A stretch of DNA of 64,000 nucleotides from Treponema rectale. Its GTDB lineage: Bacteria; Spirochaetota; Spirochaetia; Treponematales; Treponemataceae. The notes below the pieces were generated by a model. The model did no database searches and was not told where the DNA came from. It saw only the letters and a program-made list of their open reading frames with translations. Every line of letters begins with the position of its first letter. Within the stretch, counting starts at the first letter, position 1. Positions 52,265-60,632 of the stretch are shown here, piece after piece. Made by a program: the position numbers and the translations under genes. Where the stretch lies: contig NZ_JACHFR010000002.1 of the NCBI RefSeq assembly GCF_014202035.1, positions 763,816 to 827,815 on the forward strand, in the 5' to 3' direction.

Positions 52265-53155
52265 ATGAAAAAGACATTAATTAGAGCGATGGTAGCAGGA
52301 ACTGTATTTGCATCTTTGCTAAGCTTTGCAGGCTGTGGATCAACTCCAAAAGCAGATCCTACTATTAAGGTAAATGTTGATGATGATGTGGATAAGGTAG
52401 TAGTTGTTGATTGGACAGACAGGACTTTAGGAGAAATTGCGGCTCCAACATGGCTTAAGAATATGCGTCGTGGAAACTCTGATACTTTCAAGGAACAGTG
52501 GGGATTAAATTCAAACCGCGTTGTAAAAATAAGTATGGCAACAGGAAAAACAGAAGCAACAGCACAGGCTTTAAGTCGTGCAGGATTTGCATATGTTCAG
52601 GCAGCAGAATTGAGTCAGAAAGTTATTGGTAGAGTTGGTCAGGGCTTAAATGATGTAGGCCAGCTGGAAGCAGTATATGTTGCCGCAAGTGAAACAAAAG
52701 CAGATATGACAGGTCTTCGTGAAGAAACAGGATTCTACCAGAAAGTCCGAACTACAAAAGCCGGAACAAAAGAACAGAGTGAACAGTATATCTATTACAC
52801 AGTCTATTCTATGGATAAAGCAACATGGGATGCACTCTGCCGTAAATATCTGATGGATGTTATGGGAACAGAAGGTCTTGAAACAGAAACTCAGAAAAAG
52901 ATTGGTTCTCTCTTTAGCGAAATGAAGGAAGACGCAGATAAAAAAGATGCAGCAAAACAGGCAGAAGAAGAAGCATTGTATAAAGCCCAGTTGGCACGTT
53001 TGGAAGCAGAAAAAGCAAAAGCAAATGCCGATGCTGCTGCAAGTAATGCAGAAGTTGCAAAAGCTGCTGTAGAAGCAAAGAAACTTGACGCAAAGGAAGC
53101 ACAGACAAAGGCTGCTGCACAGGAAGCTATGGATTTGGCAGATTTTTTGATGTAA
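52265..53155 (+). CDS. LPP20-like lipoprotein
   Basis: This 296-residue protein has GGAGAA before the ATG and lipobox LSFAGC (Cys about 24). The body again has an LPP20-type domain (APTWLKNMRRGNSDTF, KTEATAQALSRAGFAYVQ). An Ala/Lys/Glu coiled coil of about 70 residues closes it (AKANADAAASNAEVAKAAVE). It probably forms an envelope complex with the proteins before and after it in the operon. Confidence 0.82.
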   Translation: MKKTLIRAMVAGTVFASLLSFAGCGSTPKADPTIKVNVDDDVDKVVVVDWTDRTLGEIAAPTWLKNMRRGNSDTFKEQWGLNSNRVVKISMATGKTEATAQALSRAGFAYVQAAELSQKVIGRVGQGLNDVGQLEAVYVAASETKADMTGLREETGFYQKVRTTKAGTKEQSEQYIYYTVYSMDKATWDALCRKYLMDVMGTEGLETETQKKIGSLFSEMKEDADKKDAAKQAEEEALYKAQLARLEAEKAKANADAAASNAEVAKAAVEAKKLDAKEAQTKAAAQEAMDLADFLM

Positions 53156-53167
53156 CTGAGGTAAGAG

Positions 53168-53393
53168 ATGGATTTTGAAAAAATAGTAATAGATGTTCTT
53201 TTCTAGAATGGGAAGCGGAGAAGGAATCGCTCACAGTGAAGAATTACTTTTTGTAGAAGTTATCAAAAGTATAAAGAATGGTGTTGATTTTCAAAATGAA
53301 ATTAAATGTGCAATTACATCTTTAGTTTCGAAAGGTGTAATTGTTCATGATTCAAAAATACCTGGATGGATTTATTTGAACAATAAGGATTAA
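53168..53393 (+). pseudogene. Small gene with an early +1 frameshift
   Basis: ATG 53168 has GAGGTAAGAG just upstream and reads MDFEKIVIDVLF before TAG at 53204. A +1 shift there joins RMGSGEGIAHSEELLF and then VSKGVIVHDSKIPGWIYLNN to 53393. Either half could be translated alone (ATG 53193 is in the second frame). The joined product of about 74 residues has a winged-helix look. It is a mutation or a rarely used shift. Confidence 0.45.
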
Positions 53394-53396
53394 TAA

Positions 53397-56228
53397 ATGA
53401 AAAAATACATAACATTATTTCTAGCTACACTCTTTTCAATTTCACTTTTTGCTCAGACAAAGGTTGATGCAAAGAAAATAGGTAAGACATTAGAAAAAAA
53501 CAAAGATGCAACCGCAGTATTTACTTGTGATATGAGTCTTTCTGGAATGAAAGTAGCAAATGACGGAACTGTAATTTTGTCAGCTTTTGCTAAAAACAAG
53601 GTAAAGATTGTTAGCGGAATGGATATGACAAACATTGCTGAACGTCTTGATTATGCAAACAAGGTAACATACCTTGTTACATTTGAAACAAATGATTTGT
53701 CTTCAAAATCGTACTCAATAACAAAGATTGATGGTATAGAGACACTTGAGCAATACAAGGAACGTCTTGTGCAGGAAGAGAAACGTAAGGCCGAAGAAGC
53801 CAAAGCAAAATGGGAACGTGAGCGTCTTGAAAATCTTACCAAACATCCAGTTCAGGTTGTGAACCAGGAAGTAGTAAATATTTCTGGTGCAGAATCTGCA
53901 TGGCTTCCAGGCCAGATTCAGGACAAGCTTAAGTCAAACCTTCAGGAATATCTTGGAATGAAGACTGTAGTTGATTCAAAGTCAGAAGCTGCACTGAAAA
54001 AACTTCAGGCAGAAAGTGAAGACGGTGGAAGAGACGAAAATTCAGCCATTGAACTTGGAAAGATTACAACAGCAAAGTTTGCAGTATTTGTAAAGCTCCG
54101 TAAAACAGGAACAGGTTACACTATAAGTGCAGACTTTACAGACCTTACAACCGGTGAACAGATGGCAAGCTGTTCTTCTAAAGAATACTCAAAAGCAGAA
54201 TATCTTTATGGTTCCACTGGTGCAGTAGATGAACTTACACTTGCATTGGCAAATAAACTTAATGTAAAAATTTCTGATCTTAACAAGAATCTCCTTACAT
54301 CAGGTTCAGCAAACTTTTCTGTAGATGCACAGCTTGCACTGGCAAAACAGAACGAAGAACAGTATCAGAAAATGATGAAAGACTATGATGCTGAACTTTC
54401 TAAGCTCATGACTTCCAACGATATTAATGCAATCCAAAACAAGAACAGAATTGAAGCAGAAAAAGCACTTCTTTTAGAAAAGCAGAATGCAGAAAAGAAA
54501 CGTCAGGAAGAACTTAAGGCACAGATGGCACGGGCTGCAGAAGATGAAAAACTGGAAGCAGAACGTTCCATTGCATTAAAGACTCAGCGTGACCAGATGG
54601 CAAAAGATGCAGCAGCAAAGGCCGCGGAAGTTCGCAAACTAAAAATGGAAAAGCAGGGTGTTCTTGGCCAGATAAATGTTCTTGAAAGCAAAAAGAAAGC
54701 ACTTGTGGAAATAAGGCAGGGTGTAGAAAGTCGCAGTGTCGAACTGTACGAACAGATGCTTAAGGACAAAGAAAGTGAAGAAGCAAAAATAAGGAACAGA
54801 CCTTTAGGAACTTCCGAAAAAGACGATAACGGAAAACAGACAGAACGTTCAAAGCAGATTCGCGAAAACCAGGTAATTAAGAGCAATGAAGAATTAACAA
54901 ACAAATTCTTTGCAGATTGTGAGGCCGTTAAAAAAACAACCGCAAGTCAGGATGCTTCTTTATTAGCAGAAATTCGTAACGACCAGAAAACACTTGCAAC
55001 AACAAGAACAGTTTCTTCCATGGGTGAAGAATTAAAGGTAAGTTACGGAAAATTTACAGGAGCAAAAGACGGCTGGATTTCTTACATAAGTTTGTATTCA
55101 GACGGCATCTTAATTTTTACTGATGAGTTTATTTTAACCTACGAAGGTGTTACAGGAAAAAGAAGACCAACAGACACAGAACTTGAAGACTTTAAGGTAA
55201 GTGAAGAATATGACAACAATATTGACATGTACAATTCCCTTCTTACCCGTGGCGATCCGATTGTTTACTTTGAAATTGATTACAACGTAACTGCAGAAGG
55301 AGACAGCAAACCAAGCCAGTATAAATTTAATTTTAACAAGATTCGGGTAATCAACACTGTAAGTGGAAAAGTTACACAGACAAGTACCTTGAACAAAGTG
55401 CAGCCACGTACAATGAAGCCCGAATGGGATTTGAGGGAAATTGTTGGGATTGTTGCAAAAGAAAAGAATGAGTTTGAGTCCTTGAATAAATATATTTCAA
55501 AAGGTCTTACTTTACCAGCAGCAAAAAAATCTGTTGCAAGAGATAATGAAGTTGCAAAGATGTTTGATTCTATGGGAATAAAAATGGTGTCGATTCCTGA
55601 GAGAAACTTTAAGATGCTCAATACTGAAGTTACCCAAAAAGTGTATACATCTGTTATGGGTAGCAACCCAAGTTATTATAGAGGAGACAATAACCCTGTA
55701 GAAAAAGTAAGCTGGTATGATGCAATTTATTTCTGTAATAAACTTAGTGAAAAATTCGGTTTTACACCTGTATATGCAGTTTACGGTAACACTGATGTTG
55801 CAACCTGGAATTATACACCACATAATGGTGATTCAATTCGAGGAGAAGTAACTCAGAATACAAAAGCAAACGGATTCCGTTTACCAACAGTAGAAGAGTG
55901 GCAGTATGCAGCAAAAGGCGGACAGAATTATACGTATTTTGGCAGTAATAATCTTGATGAAGTAGGCTGGTATAAAGAAAACAGTGGAGGTAGAACACAC
56001 CCTGTAGCACAGAAGAAAGCCAACGGATACGGCTTATATGACATGAGCGGCAACGTGTGGGAGTGGTGCTGGGATGTTGTCCCGTACTACAGCGACGACC
56101 GCTGTAGCCGTGGTGGCAGCTATGGCAGCAGCGGCAACTACTGCGGGGTGGACAGCAGGGGCAGCGACGACGCTAACTACCGGTACGGCAACCTTGGTTT
56201 CCGCATTGTTTGTTCCGCTTCTAACTAG
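53397..56228 (+). CDS. DGR target protein: variable C-type-lectin/FGE-fold surface protein
   Basis: This is a 943-residue protein with AAGGA before the ATG. The signal peptide ends SISLFAQ (residue 20) with no lipobox. Residues about 155-285 resemble the CsgG/LpoB-type fold; about 300-440 are a long Lys/Glu/Ala coiled coil; about 725-943 form an FGE-sulfatase-like domain (VEKVSWYDAIYFCNKLSEK, GFRLPTVEEWQYAAKGG, GYGLYDMSGNVWEWCWD, RGGSYGSS, NLGFRIV). The last 53 codons are the VR. Formylglycine activity is not expected; in DGR targets this fold is a ligand-binding scaffold, as in T. denticola TvpA. Confidence 0.93.
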   Translation: MKKYITLFLATLFSISLFAQTKVDAKKIGKTLEKNKDATAVFTCDMSLSGMKVANDGTVILSAFAKNKVKIVSGMDMTNIAERLDYANKVTYLVTFETNDLSSKSYSITKIDGIETLEQYKERLVQEEKRKAEEAKAKWERERLENLTKHPVQVVNQEVVNISGAESAWLPGQIQDKLKSNLQEYLGMKTVVDSKSEAALKKLQAESEDGGRDENSAIELGKITTAKFAVFVKLRKTGTGYTISADFTDLTTGEQMASCSSKEYSKAEYLYGSTGAVDELTLALANKLNVKISDLNKNLLTSGSANFSVDAQLALAKQNEEQYQKMMKDYDAELSKLMTSNDINAIQNKNRIEAEKALLLEKQNAEKKRQEELKAQMARAAEDEKLEAERSIALKTQRDQMAKDAAAKAAEVRKLKMEKQGVLGQINVLESKKKALVEIRQGVESRSVELYEQMLKDKESEEAKIRNRPLGTSEKDDNGKQTERSKQIRENQVIKSNEELTNKFFADCEAVKKTTASQDASLLAEIRNDQKTLATTRTVSSMGEELKVSYGKFTGAKDGWISYISLYSDGILIFTDEFILTYEGVTGKRRPTDTELEDFKVSEEYDNNIDMYNSLLTRGDPIVYFEIDYNVTAEGDSKPSQYKFNFNKIRVINTVSGKVTQTSTLNKVQPRTMKPEWDLREIVGIVAKEKNEFESLNKYISKGLTLPAAKKSVARDNEVAKMFDSMGIKMVSIPERNFKMLNTEVTQKVYTSVMGSNPSYYRGDNNPVEKVSWYDAIYFCNKLSEKFGFTPVYAVYGNTDVATWNYTPHNGDSIRGEVTQNTKANGFRLPTVEEWQYAAKGGQNYTYFGSNNLDEVGWYKENSGGRTHPVAQKKANGYGLYDMSGNVWEWCWDVVPYYSDDRCSRGGSYGSSGNYCGVDSRGSDDANYRYGNLGFRIVCSASN
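56063..56222 (+). other. DGR variable region (VR)
   Basis: It aligns without gaps to 58383-58542 (offset 2320). Between 56070 and 56222 there are 27 mismatches and in every one the template has A (21 read G and 6 read T in VR). A single C/T mismatch at 56069 lies at the 5' edge. The last 34 bases (from ACCTTGG, 56189-56222) are identical and would be the initiation-of-mutagenic-homing site. It encodes residues about 890-942 of the target. Confidence 0.95.
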
Positions 56229-56248
56229 CAGGAACGAGCGTAGCACAG

Positions 56249-56297
56249 CAGCAGTACGGCACATGCAGGCGGTAAGCCGAAATGGGCAGTACTGCTG
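56249..56297 (+). other. Hairpin just downstream of VR
   Basis: CAGCAGTAC (56249-56257) and GTACTGCTG (56289-56297) pair perfectly 26 bp after VR ends. Known DGRs often need a hairpin or cruciform after the homing site; this is the natural candidate here. Confidence 0.6.
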
Positions 56298-56334
56298 TAG
56301 GCGGAGGGAGAAAAAAATATTAGGAGAAAAAATT

Positions 56335-56957
56335 ATGAAAAACACGTTATATATTCAATTAAAAATAATTGATTTAAAAAAAGAGGACGAAAAAAATATT
56401 GAATATCTTAATGCTTTTACTACTGAAAAAAAGATAAATGATTTTATGTCTTGGAAAGATATAAATGAGATTAAGGAATTTTCAGAAGAAGAAAAAAAAA
56501 TGTTTCATGATAATACTAATGTAGTGTATAGAGACGGTATTATGGATATTAGTATTCCATTGCTTGAAAATAATTTTATAAAACAAATTGAAGTAATAAC
56601 AAAATCTATATCATATGTTGTCGCAAAATTAGCTATGCTTGGTTCCTTTATTGAAGGAACAATGGATTTAGATAAAAGGCAGGATGAAAAACTAGAACAG
56701 ATTGGTATTTGTTTATCGGAAAGTTGTAAAGAAAAAGTAGAAAAAAACAAATTAGAATATTTAAAAAACATGGAAATCGTTTGTGGATAAATTGGTTAAA
56801 ATATGCTTTAGATGTTAAAAATTCTTCTGTCTTTTTACCCCCAATTAAAGCCAATATCCAAAATAAAATTAATTTCTATACAAGTGATCAAGTATTAAGT
56901 GGAAAATATGAACTATTGATGAAAGAACTTGAAGAACAGGAAATAGGTGATAAATAA
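56335..56957 (+). CDS. Protein of unknown function with a -1 frameshift at AAAAAAC
   Basis: ATG 56335 follows AGGAGAAAAA. The first frame (151 codons) stops at 56788-56790. At 56763-56769 the codons TTA AAA AAC form the slippery heptamer A-AAA-AAC. A -1 shift there continues into HGNRLWINWLKYALDVKN and LLMKELEEQEIGDK, ending at TAA 56955-56957, which overlaps the next ATG. The joined product is about 207 residues. It could be programmed shifting or one lost A. No family is recognised. It is very AT-rich, suggesting transfer. Confidence 0.65.
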
Positions 56958-57790
56958 TGGGAAATTATAAATTAATACGGAAATATATTTTTAGTGAAGT
57001 ATCTTGTGTGCAACATGAAGATTATAAATATATTTACAAGCTTAATGGATATGATCCAAAAAAGAATAAGATTGTTTACAGATATATGCCACTGAAAAGA
57101 TTTTATGAATATAAGGAAAAGAAAGAAATGGTATTTGTTTCTCCTACTGTTTGGGAAGATCCTTATGAATCAAAGTTTCTTGCTAAAAATCAGGAATATG
57201 AAAGATTAAAAGACAAAAAGATATTTTGTCTATGTGTAACTAATAAGAAAATTGAAAATGAAGCAGCCGCATGGAAAATGTATTCACCAAATGATAATGC
57301 AAAAAGCATAAAGGTTTATTTTAATCTTGATGAATTTTTAGCAAGATTAAATGAATTTGCAAAAAGAGAAAAAAAGAAAGTTTATATCGGAAATGCTATT
57401 TATTCATTTACGAAAAAAGAGATCGATAAACTTGATAAAGAGGGTGAACTAGGAAATGATATTTTTTTTCCTAAAGATTTTTCAATAGAGCATTATCTAA
57501 GTCTTATGTGTTTGAAAAGATCTTCTTTTTCTTTCGAGAATGAAATACGAATATTTATAGTTGATAAAAAAAAGAAAGATGATTTTTTAGTTGTAGATAA
57601 ATTTCCATTTGATGAAAAGATAATTAGTGCCATTACAATTTCTCCAATAATACCATTTTCATATGATGATTCTAGAAAAAGAATATACAATCGTTTATTA
57701 AATTTGGAATTCCAAAATATAAAAAAAGATTTAATAGATAGAGGATTAAAATGCAAAATTTATAAGTCTTCTTTATATGTAAAAAAATAA
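56957..57790 (+). CDS. DUF2971-like protein
   Basis: This is a 277-residue cytoplasmic protein. The family pattern is visible: IVYRYMPLKRFYEYKEKKEM, then PTVWEDPYESKFL (WxDPxE), IFCLCVTNKKIEN, AAAWKMYSPNDNAKSIKVYF and SFENEIRIFIV (ENExR). DUF2971 genes often occur in defence islands; biochemical function is not established. The start overlaps the preceding stop (TAATG), so the two are coupled. Base composition is markedly AT-rich compared with the rest of the window. Confidence 0.75.
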   Translation: MGNYKLIRKYIFSEVSCVQHEDYKYIYKLNGYDPKKNKIVYRYMPLKRFYEYKEKKEMVFVSPTVWEDPYESKFLAKNQEYERLKDKKIFCLCVTNKKIENEAAAWKMYSPNDNAKSIKVYFNLDEFLARLNEFAKREKKKVYIGNAIYSFTKKEIDKLDKEGELGNDIFFPKDFSIEHYLSLMCLKRSSFSFENEIRIFIVDKKKKDDFLVVDKFPFDEKIISAITISPIIPFSYDDSRKRIYNRLLNLEFQNIKKDLIDRGLKCKIYKSSLYVKK

Positions 57791-57809
57791 TCGAACAAGG
57801 TAATAGTTC

Positions 57810-58343
57810 ATGCCTCTACAAACCCAATTCATGACCTTCTTTATTAGTCCTTTCTCAGAACCAAGTGCCAGTGCAGAGCTGAACAATTTCTTAAAGTCTC
57901 ACAGAATAATTAACGTTGAAAAACGGCTAATAGACGGTGAACGTGGAACTGGCTGGGTTTTTCTTGTGGAATATACGGACATTGAAGGTGGTAAATCGGC
58001 ATATACAATGAGTTCAAAAGTAGACTGGCGGGATGTACTGAATCCAAGTCAGTTTGCTGTTTATGATTTCTTACGGAAAACAAGAAAGGAAATTGGTGAT
58101 AAGACTAAAATTCCGCTATATGGAATTTTAAGTAATGAACAGCTGGCTTTGATGGCTCAGAATCCACCAAAAACAAAAGAAGATTTTCTTAAGATAAAAG
58201 GTGTTAATGAGCAAAAGTACAAACAATGGGGTGAAATCTTCATAAAAGCAATTGAAAAAGCTTTGGTTTCTACTGCAGAAGCGCCAAAGAATATAACGAA
58301 TGAAACTGAAAATTCCGCTGATTCTCAGCTGGATATATTTTAA
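57810..58343 (+). CDS. HRDC-domain protein, probable DGR accessory factor
   Basis: This is a 177-residue protein. An N-terminal alpha/beta part (FFISPFSEPSASAELNNFLK, TGWVFLVEYTD) resembles the region that precedes HRDC in DGR accessory proteins. The HRDC domain spans about residues 80-150 (NPSQFAVYDFLRKTRKEIGD, IPLYGILSNEQLALMAQ, FLKIKGVNEQKYKQWGE). HRDC domains bind nucleic acid. Many DGRs carry either Avd or an HRDC protein; no Avd is seen here. It ends 40 bp before the TR. Confidence 0.85.
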   Translation: MPLQTQFMTFFISPFSEPSASAELNNFLKSHRIINVEKRLIDGERGTGWVFLVEYTDIEGGKSAYTMSSKVDWRDVLNPSQFAVYDFLRKTRKEIGDKTKIPLYGILSNEQLALMAQNPPKTKEDFLKIKGVNEQKYKQWGEIFIKAIEKALVSTAEAPKNITNETENSADSQLDIF

Positions 58344-58382
58344 GATACTTTGTATCTTTGGGATAAGCCTTTAGAAGAACTT

Positions 58383-58542
58383 GTGGTGTTGGGATGTTAA
58401 CCCGAACAACAGCAACAACCGCTATAACCGTGGTGGCAGCTATAACAACAACGACAACAACTGCAAGGTGGACAACAGGAACAACAACAACGCTAACAAC
58501 CAGAACAACAACCTTGGTTTCCGCATTGTTTGTTCCGCTTCT
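58383..58542 (+). other. DGR template repeat (TR)
   Basis: This is a 160-bp partner of the VR. Its sense strand holds 21 AAC codons in the VR frame, the hallmark of DGR templates because AAC randomised at both A positions reaches 15 amino acids without stops. The Asn-rich frame through it is not a gene. It keeps the homing end ACCTTGGTTTCCGCATTG. It lies on the same strand as the target and the reverse transcriptase. Confidence 0.95.
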
Positions 58543-58759
58543 TACAGCTCTGTAATAAACGTGATTCGTCAATTTTGCAGAACCGGTTTATTCCTGTAGG
58601 TTCTTAGTTAATTAAGGATCTACAAAAAATTACTTAGGCTATGTTGTGCTGGTAACGGTAAAAAATGTACGTGAACGTTCAACATAGTGGGCAATTTATA
58701 CAAATTGTCAGCGATGCTTAAAAGCTATTATATTTGTAGTTTTTAAGCATTGTTTTTTT
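58543..58759 (+). ncRNA. Structured spacer after TR, ending in a terminator
   Basis: Paired elements: AATAAAC/GTTTATT (about 58553-58592), CTATGTTG (58639-58646) with CAACATAG (58680-58687), and ATGCTTAAAA (58714-58723) with TTTTAAGCAT (58741-58750) followed by a T-run. In studied DGRs the RNA just below TR is needed for cDNA priming. The terminator would end a TR transcript here, before the toxin-like pair and the reverse transcriptase. Confidence 0.6.
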
Positions 58760-58839
58760 ATAAAATTTAAATTATTTTCTACAAAAATCATCAAAAAGAT
58801 GCTATATTGTATTTAGTAATAAAGAGAAGGAGGAATATT

Positions 58840-59025
58840 ATGAGAACACCATCAAAAGAATATTATGAAAATGTTTATAATGGCGACAATCCTCTGTCTT
58901 TTATTTTACATTTGCCAAAACCTGATTTTACAGAACTTGATAAAGAAGCAAAAGAATTTGAAAAATGGATTGTTGAAGAACAGAAAAAAGACCGTCAGAA
59001 AATATTAGAGGCTGTCCACAGATGA
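58840..59025 (+). CDS. Small protein, putative antitoxin partner of the GNAT enzyme
   Basis: This is a 61-residue protein starting at MRTPSKEYYENVYNG after AAGGAGGAA. It is helical and acidic/basic mixed (ELDKEAKEFEKWIVEEQKKD). Its stop overlaps the GNAT start (ATGA), the usual layout of antitoxin-toxin pairs. No DNA-binding motif is clear. The antitoxin role is inferred from context. Confidence 0.65.
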   Translation: MRTPSKEYYENVYNGDNPLSFILHLPKPDFTELDKEAKEFEKWIVEEQKKDRQKILEAVHR

Positions 59026-59597
59026 TAATAGAGTTTTCTGTTTTAGATACACAAATATTTTCACTAGAACATTTAAATGACTCTCCAGAAAATGAAAAAC
59101 TGATTTCCGAATTTAAAGTTGGTAATGCTGCTGATGGGCTAGAGAATTACTTGAAGAACACAGCTTTAAAAGATGAGGAAAATAATTTTTGCAGGACGTA
59201 TCTTGTAAAAGATAAAACAACAGGAGAAGTAGCTTGCTATTTTTCGCTTCGAACAGGTCTAATAACTATGCAGGTTTATAAAGAAGCGTTTGATTCTATA
59301 CCTGCGATAGAACTTTCAAATTTTGCAGTAAACGAAGCTTATAGAACTAATCATCCAGAAGTAAAGGGAATTGGTGCTTATACATTTAAGTATTTTATAC
59401 TTCCGATTGCTCGTTGTCTTGCAAAATATATAGGGATAAGTTCTCTTTACATATATGCTCTTCCTGAAGAAAAATTAATAAATCATTATAAAAAATTAGG
59501 TTTTGTGAGATTACCTCCTAAGCAAGAAAAATTTATACAACATCATGTAAAACCAAAGTATGATGAAGGTTGTATATTTATGGTTCAGACTCTGTAA
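59022..59597 (+). CDS. GNAT family N-acetyltransferase, possible toxin
   Basis: This is a 191-residue protein. The GNAT core includes RTYLVKDKTTGEVACYFSLR (strands), IPAIELSNFAVNEAYR, VKGIGAYTFKYFILPIARC (acetyl-CoA loop region) and LYIYALPEEKLINHYKKLGF. Standalone GNAT proteins paired with a short upstream partner commonly acetylate aminoacyl-tRNA as toxins; this is inference. The pair sits between TR and the reverse transcriptase, an unusual place within a DGR. Confidence 0.8.
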   Translation: MIIEFSVLDTQIFSLEHLNDSPENEKLISEFKVGNAADGLENYLKNTALKDEENNFCRTYLVKDKTTGEVACYFSLRTGLITMQVYKEAFDSIPAIELSNFAVNEAYRTNHPEVKGIGAYTFKYFILPIARCLAKYIGISSLYIYALPEEKLINHYKKLGFVRLPPKQEKFIQHHVKPKYDEGCIFMVQTL

Positions 59598-59614
59598 CTT
59601 CTTAATGTTGACTT

Positions 59615-60562
59615 TTGAAACGAGCAGATAACTTATTCGAACAGATAACAGACTTGGAAAACTTAAAGTCTGCATATCTCAAAGCCTTAAAAGGAAAAAG
59701 GTTTACTCCAGCTGCAATTGTTTTTGATGCAAAGGCCGATGAAAATCTGCATACAATAAAATCTGCATTAGAATCAGAAACATACGTAATTGGAAATTAC
59801 AGACAATTTAAGATTTACGATCCAAAAGAACGACTTATAACAGCAGCCAGTTTTGAAGACAGAATTGTTCATCATGCAATAATGAATATTTTTGAAAATG
59901 TCTTTGAAAAGCAATTTGTTTTTCATACTTATGCCTGCAGAAAGGGCAAGGGAACTCATAAGGCAGTTGAATATACATTAAAGCAGGCAAGACAATGTGA
60001 ATATTTTCTAAAGCTGGATATAAGAAAATATTTTGATAACGTTGATCATGATGTTTTGAAGACAAAACTTAATCGAATCATAAAAGATGAGAAATGTTTA
60101 AGACTTTTGTTTTCAATAATTGATTCTTATGGGGAAGGTGATAAACAGCTACCTATTGGAAATCTGACAAGTCAGTTCTTTGCAAACTTTTATTTGTCAT
60201 CTATGGACCATCTGGTACTAGAAAAGCTAAAACCTCAAGGTTATGTGCGATATATGGATGATGTAATAATTTTTGATAATTCAAAAAGCAAATTACTGGA
60301 GACATATAGAACTCTTAATAATTATGTACCAACGGAATTGCAGCTTACATTCAAGCAGCCCGTGATAAATAAGTGTGTAAACGGAATTCCATTTCTAGGA
60401 TTTTTAATAAGAAGAAATTCAATTTCAATACTATCAAAGAACTGGAAGCGTAAGTTAATAAAAGTCGCACAATTAGACAAGAATTACAGTGAAGAAAATG
60501 AGTTTGATACTTATAACAGATACAGTAGTATGTTTGCTTGTTTAGCATTGTGTCAAAAATAA
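59615..60562 (+). CDS. DGR reverse transcriptase
   Basis: This 315-residue protein starts at TTG 59615. RT motifs in order: YDPKERLITAASFEDRIVHHAI, FHTYACRKGKGTHKA, FLKLDIRKYFDNVDH (first catalytic Asp), QLPIGNLTSQFFANFYL (the LPIGNxxSQ form typical of DGR and retron enzymes), RYMDDVIIF (catalytic YxDD) and FLGFLI. It copies the TR RNA with errors at adenines. The C-terminus (MFACLALCQK) is short and may be slightly truncated. It is not a group II intron protein: no maturase or endonuclease domain follows. Confidence 0.93.
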   Translation: MKRADNLFEQITDLENLKSAYLKALKGKRFTPAAIVFDAKADENLHTIKSALESETYVIGNYRQFKIYDPKERLITAASFEDRIVHHAIMNIFENVFEKQFVFHTYACRKGKGTHKAVEYTLKQARQCEYFLKLDIRKYFDNVDHDVLKTKLNRIIKDEKCLRLLFSIIDSYGEGDKQLPIGNLTSQFFANFYLSSMDHLVLEKLKPQGYVRYMDDVIIFDNSKSKLLETYRTLNNYVPTELQLTFKQPVINKCVNGIPFLGFLIRRNSISILSKNWKRKLIKVAQLDKNYSEENEFDTYNRYSSMFACLALCQK

Positions 60563-60632
60563 ATATAAGAAGTAAACAAAATAGAAACATTGAAACAATT
60601 GGCTTCAAGGTATAGAGACGAATAGAATCTGA

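Noticed and set aside
53195-53206. RF2-like programmed +1 frameshift
   Set aside because: The slip sequence CTT TTC TAG does not put the stop codon in the A site after CTT, and no stimulatory Shine-Dalgarno is placed for it.
53397-56228. Active formylglycine-generating enzyme
   Set aside because: Only the fold resembles FGE; the C-terminal part is the hypervariable region, and no sulfatase is nearby.
58381-58599. Asn-rich open frame as a gene
   Set aside because: It is the DGR template repeat read in the VR frame; it has no ribosome binding site, and its composition comes from the AAC codons.
59615-60562. Group II intron or retron reverse transcriptase
   Set aside because: No maturase or intron RNA structure is seen, and the matching TR/VR pair makes DGR the clear choice.
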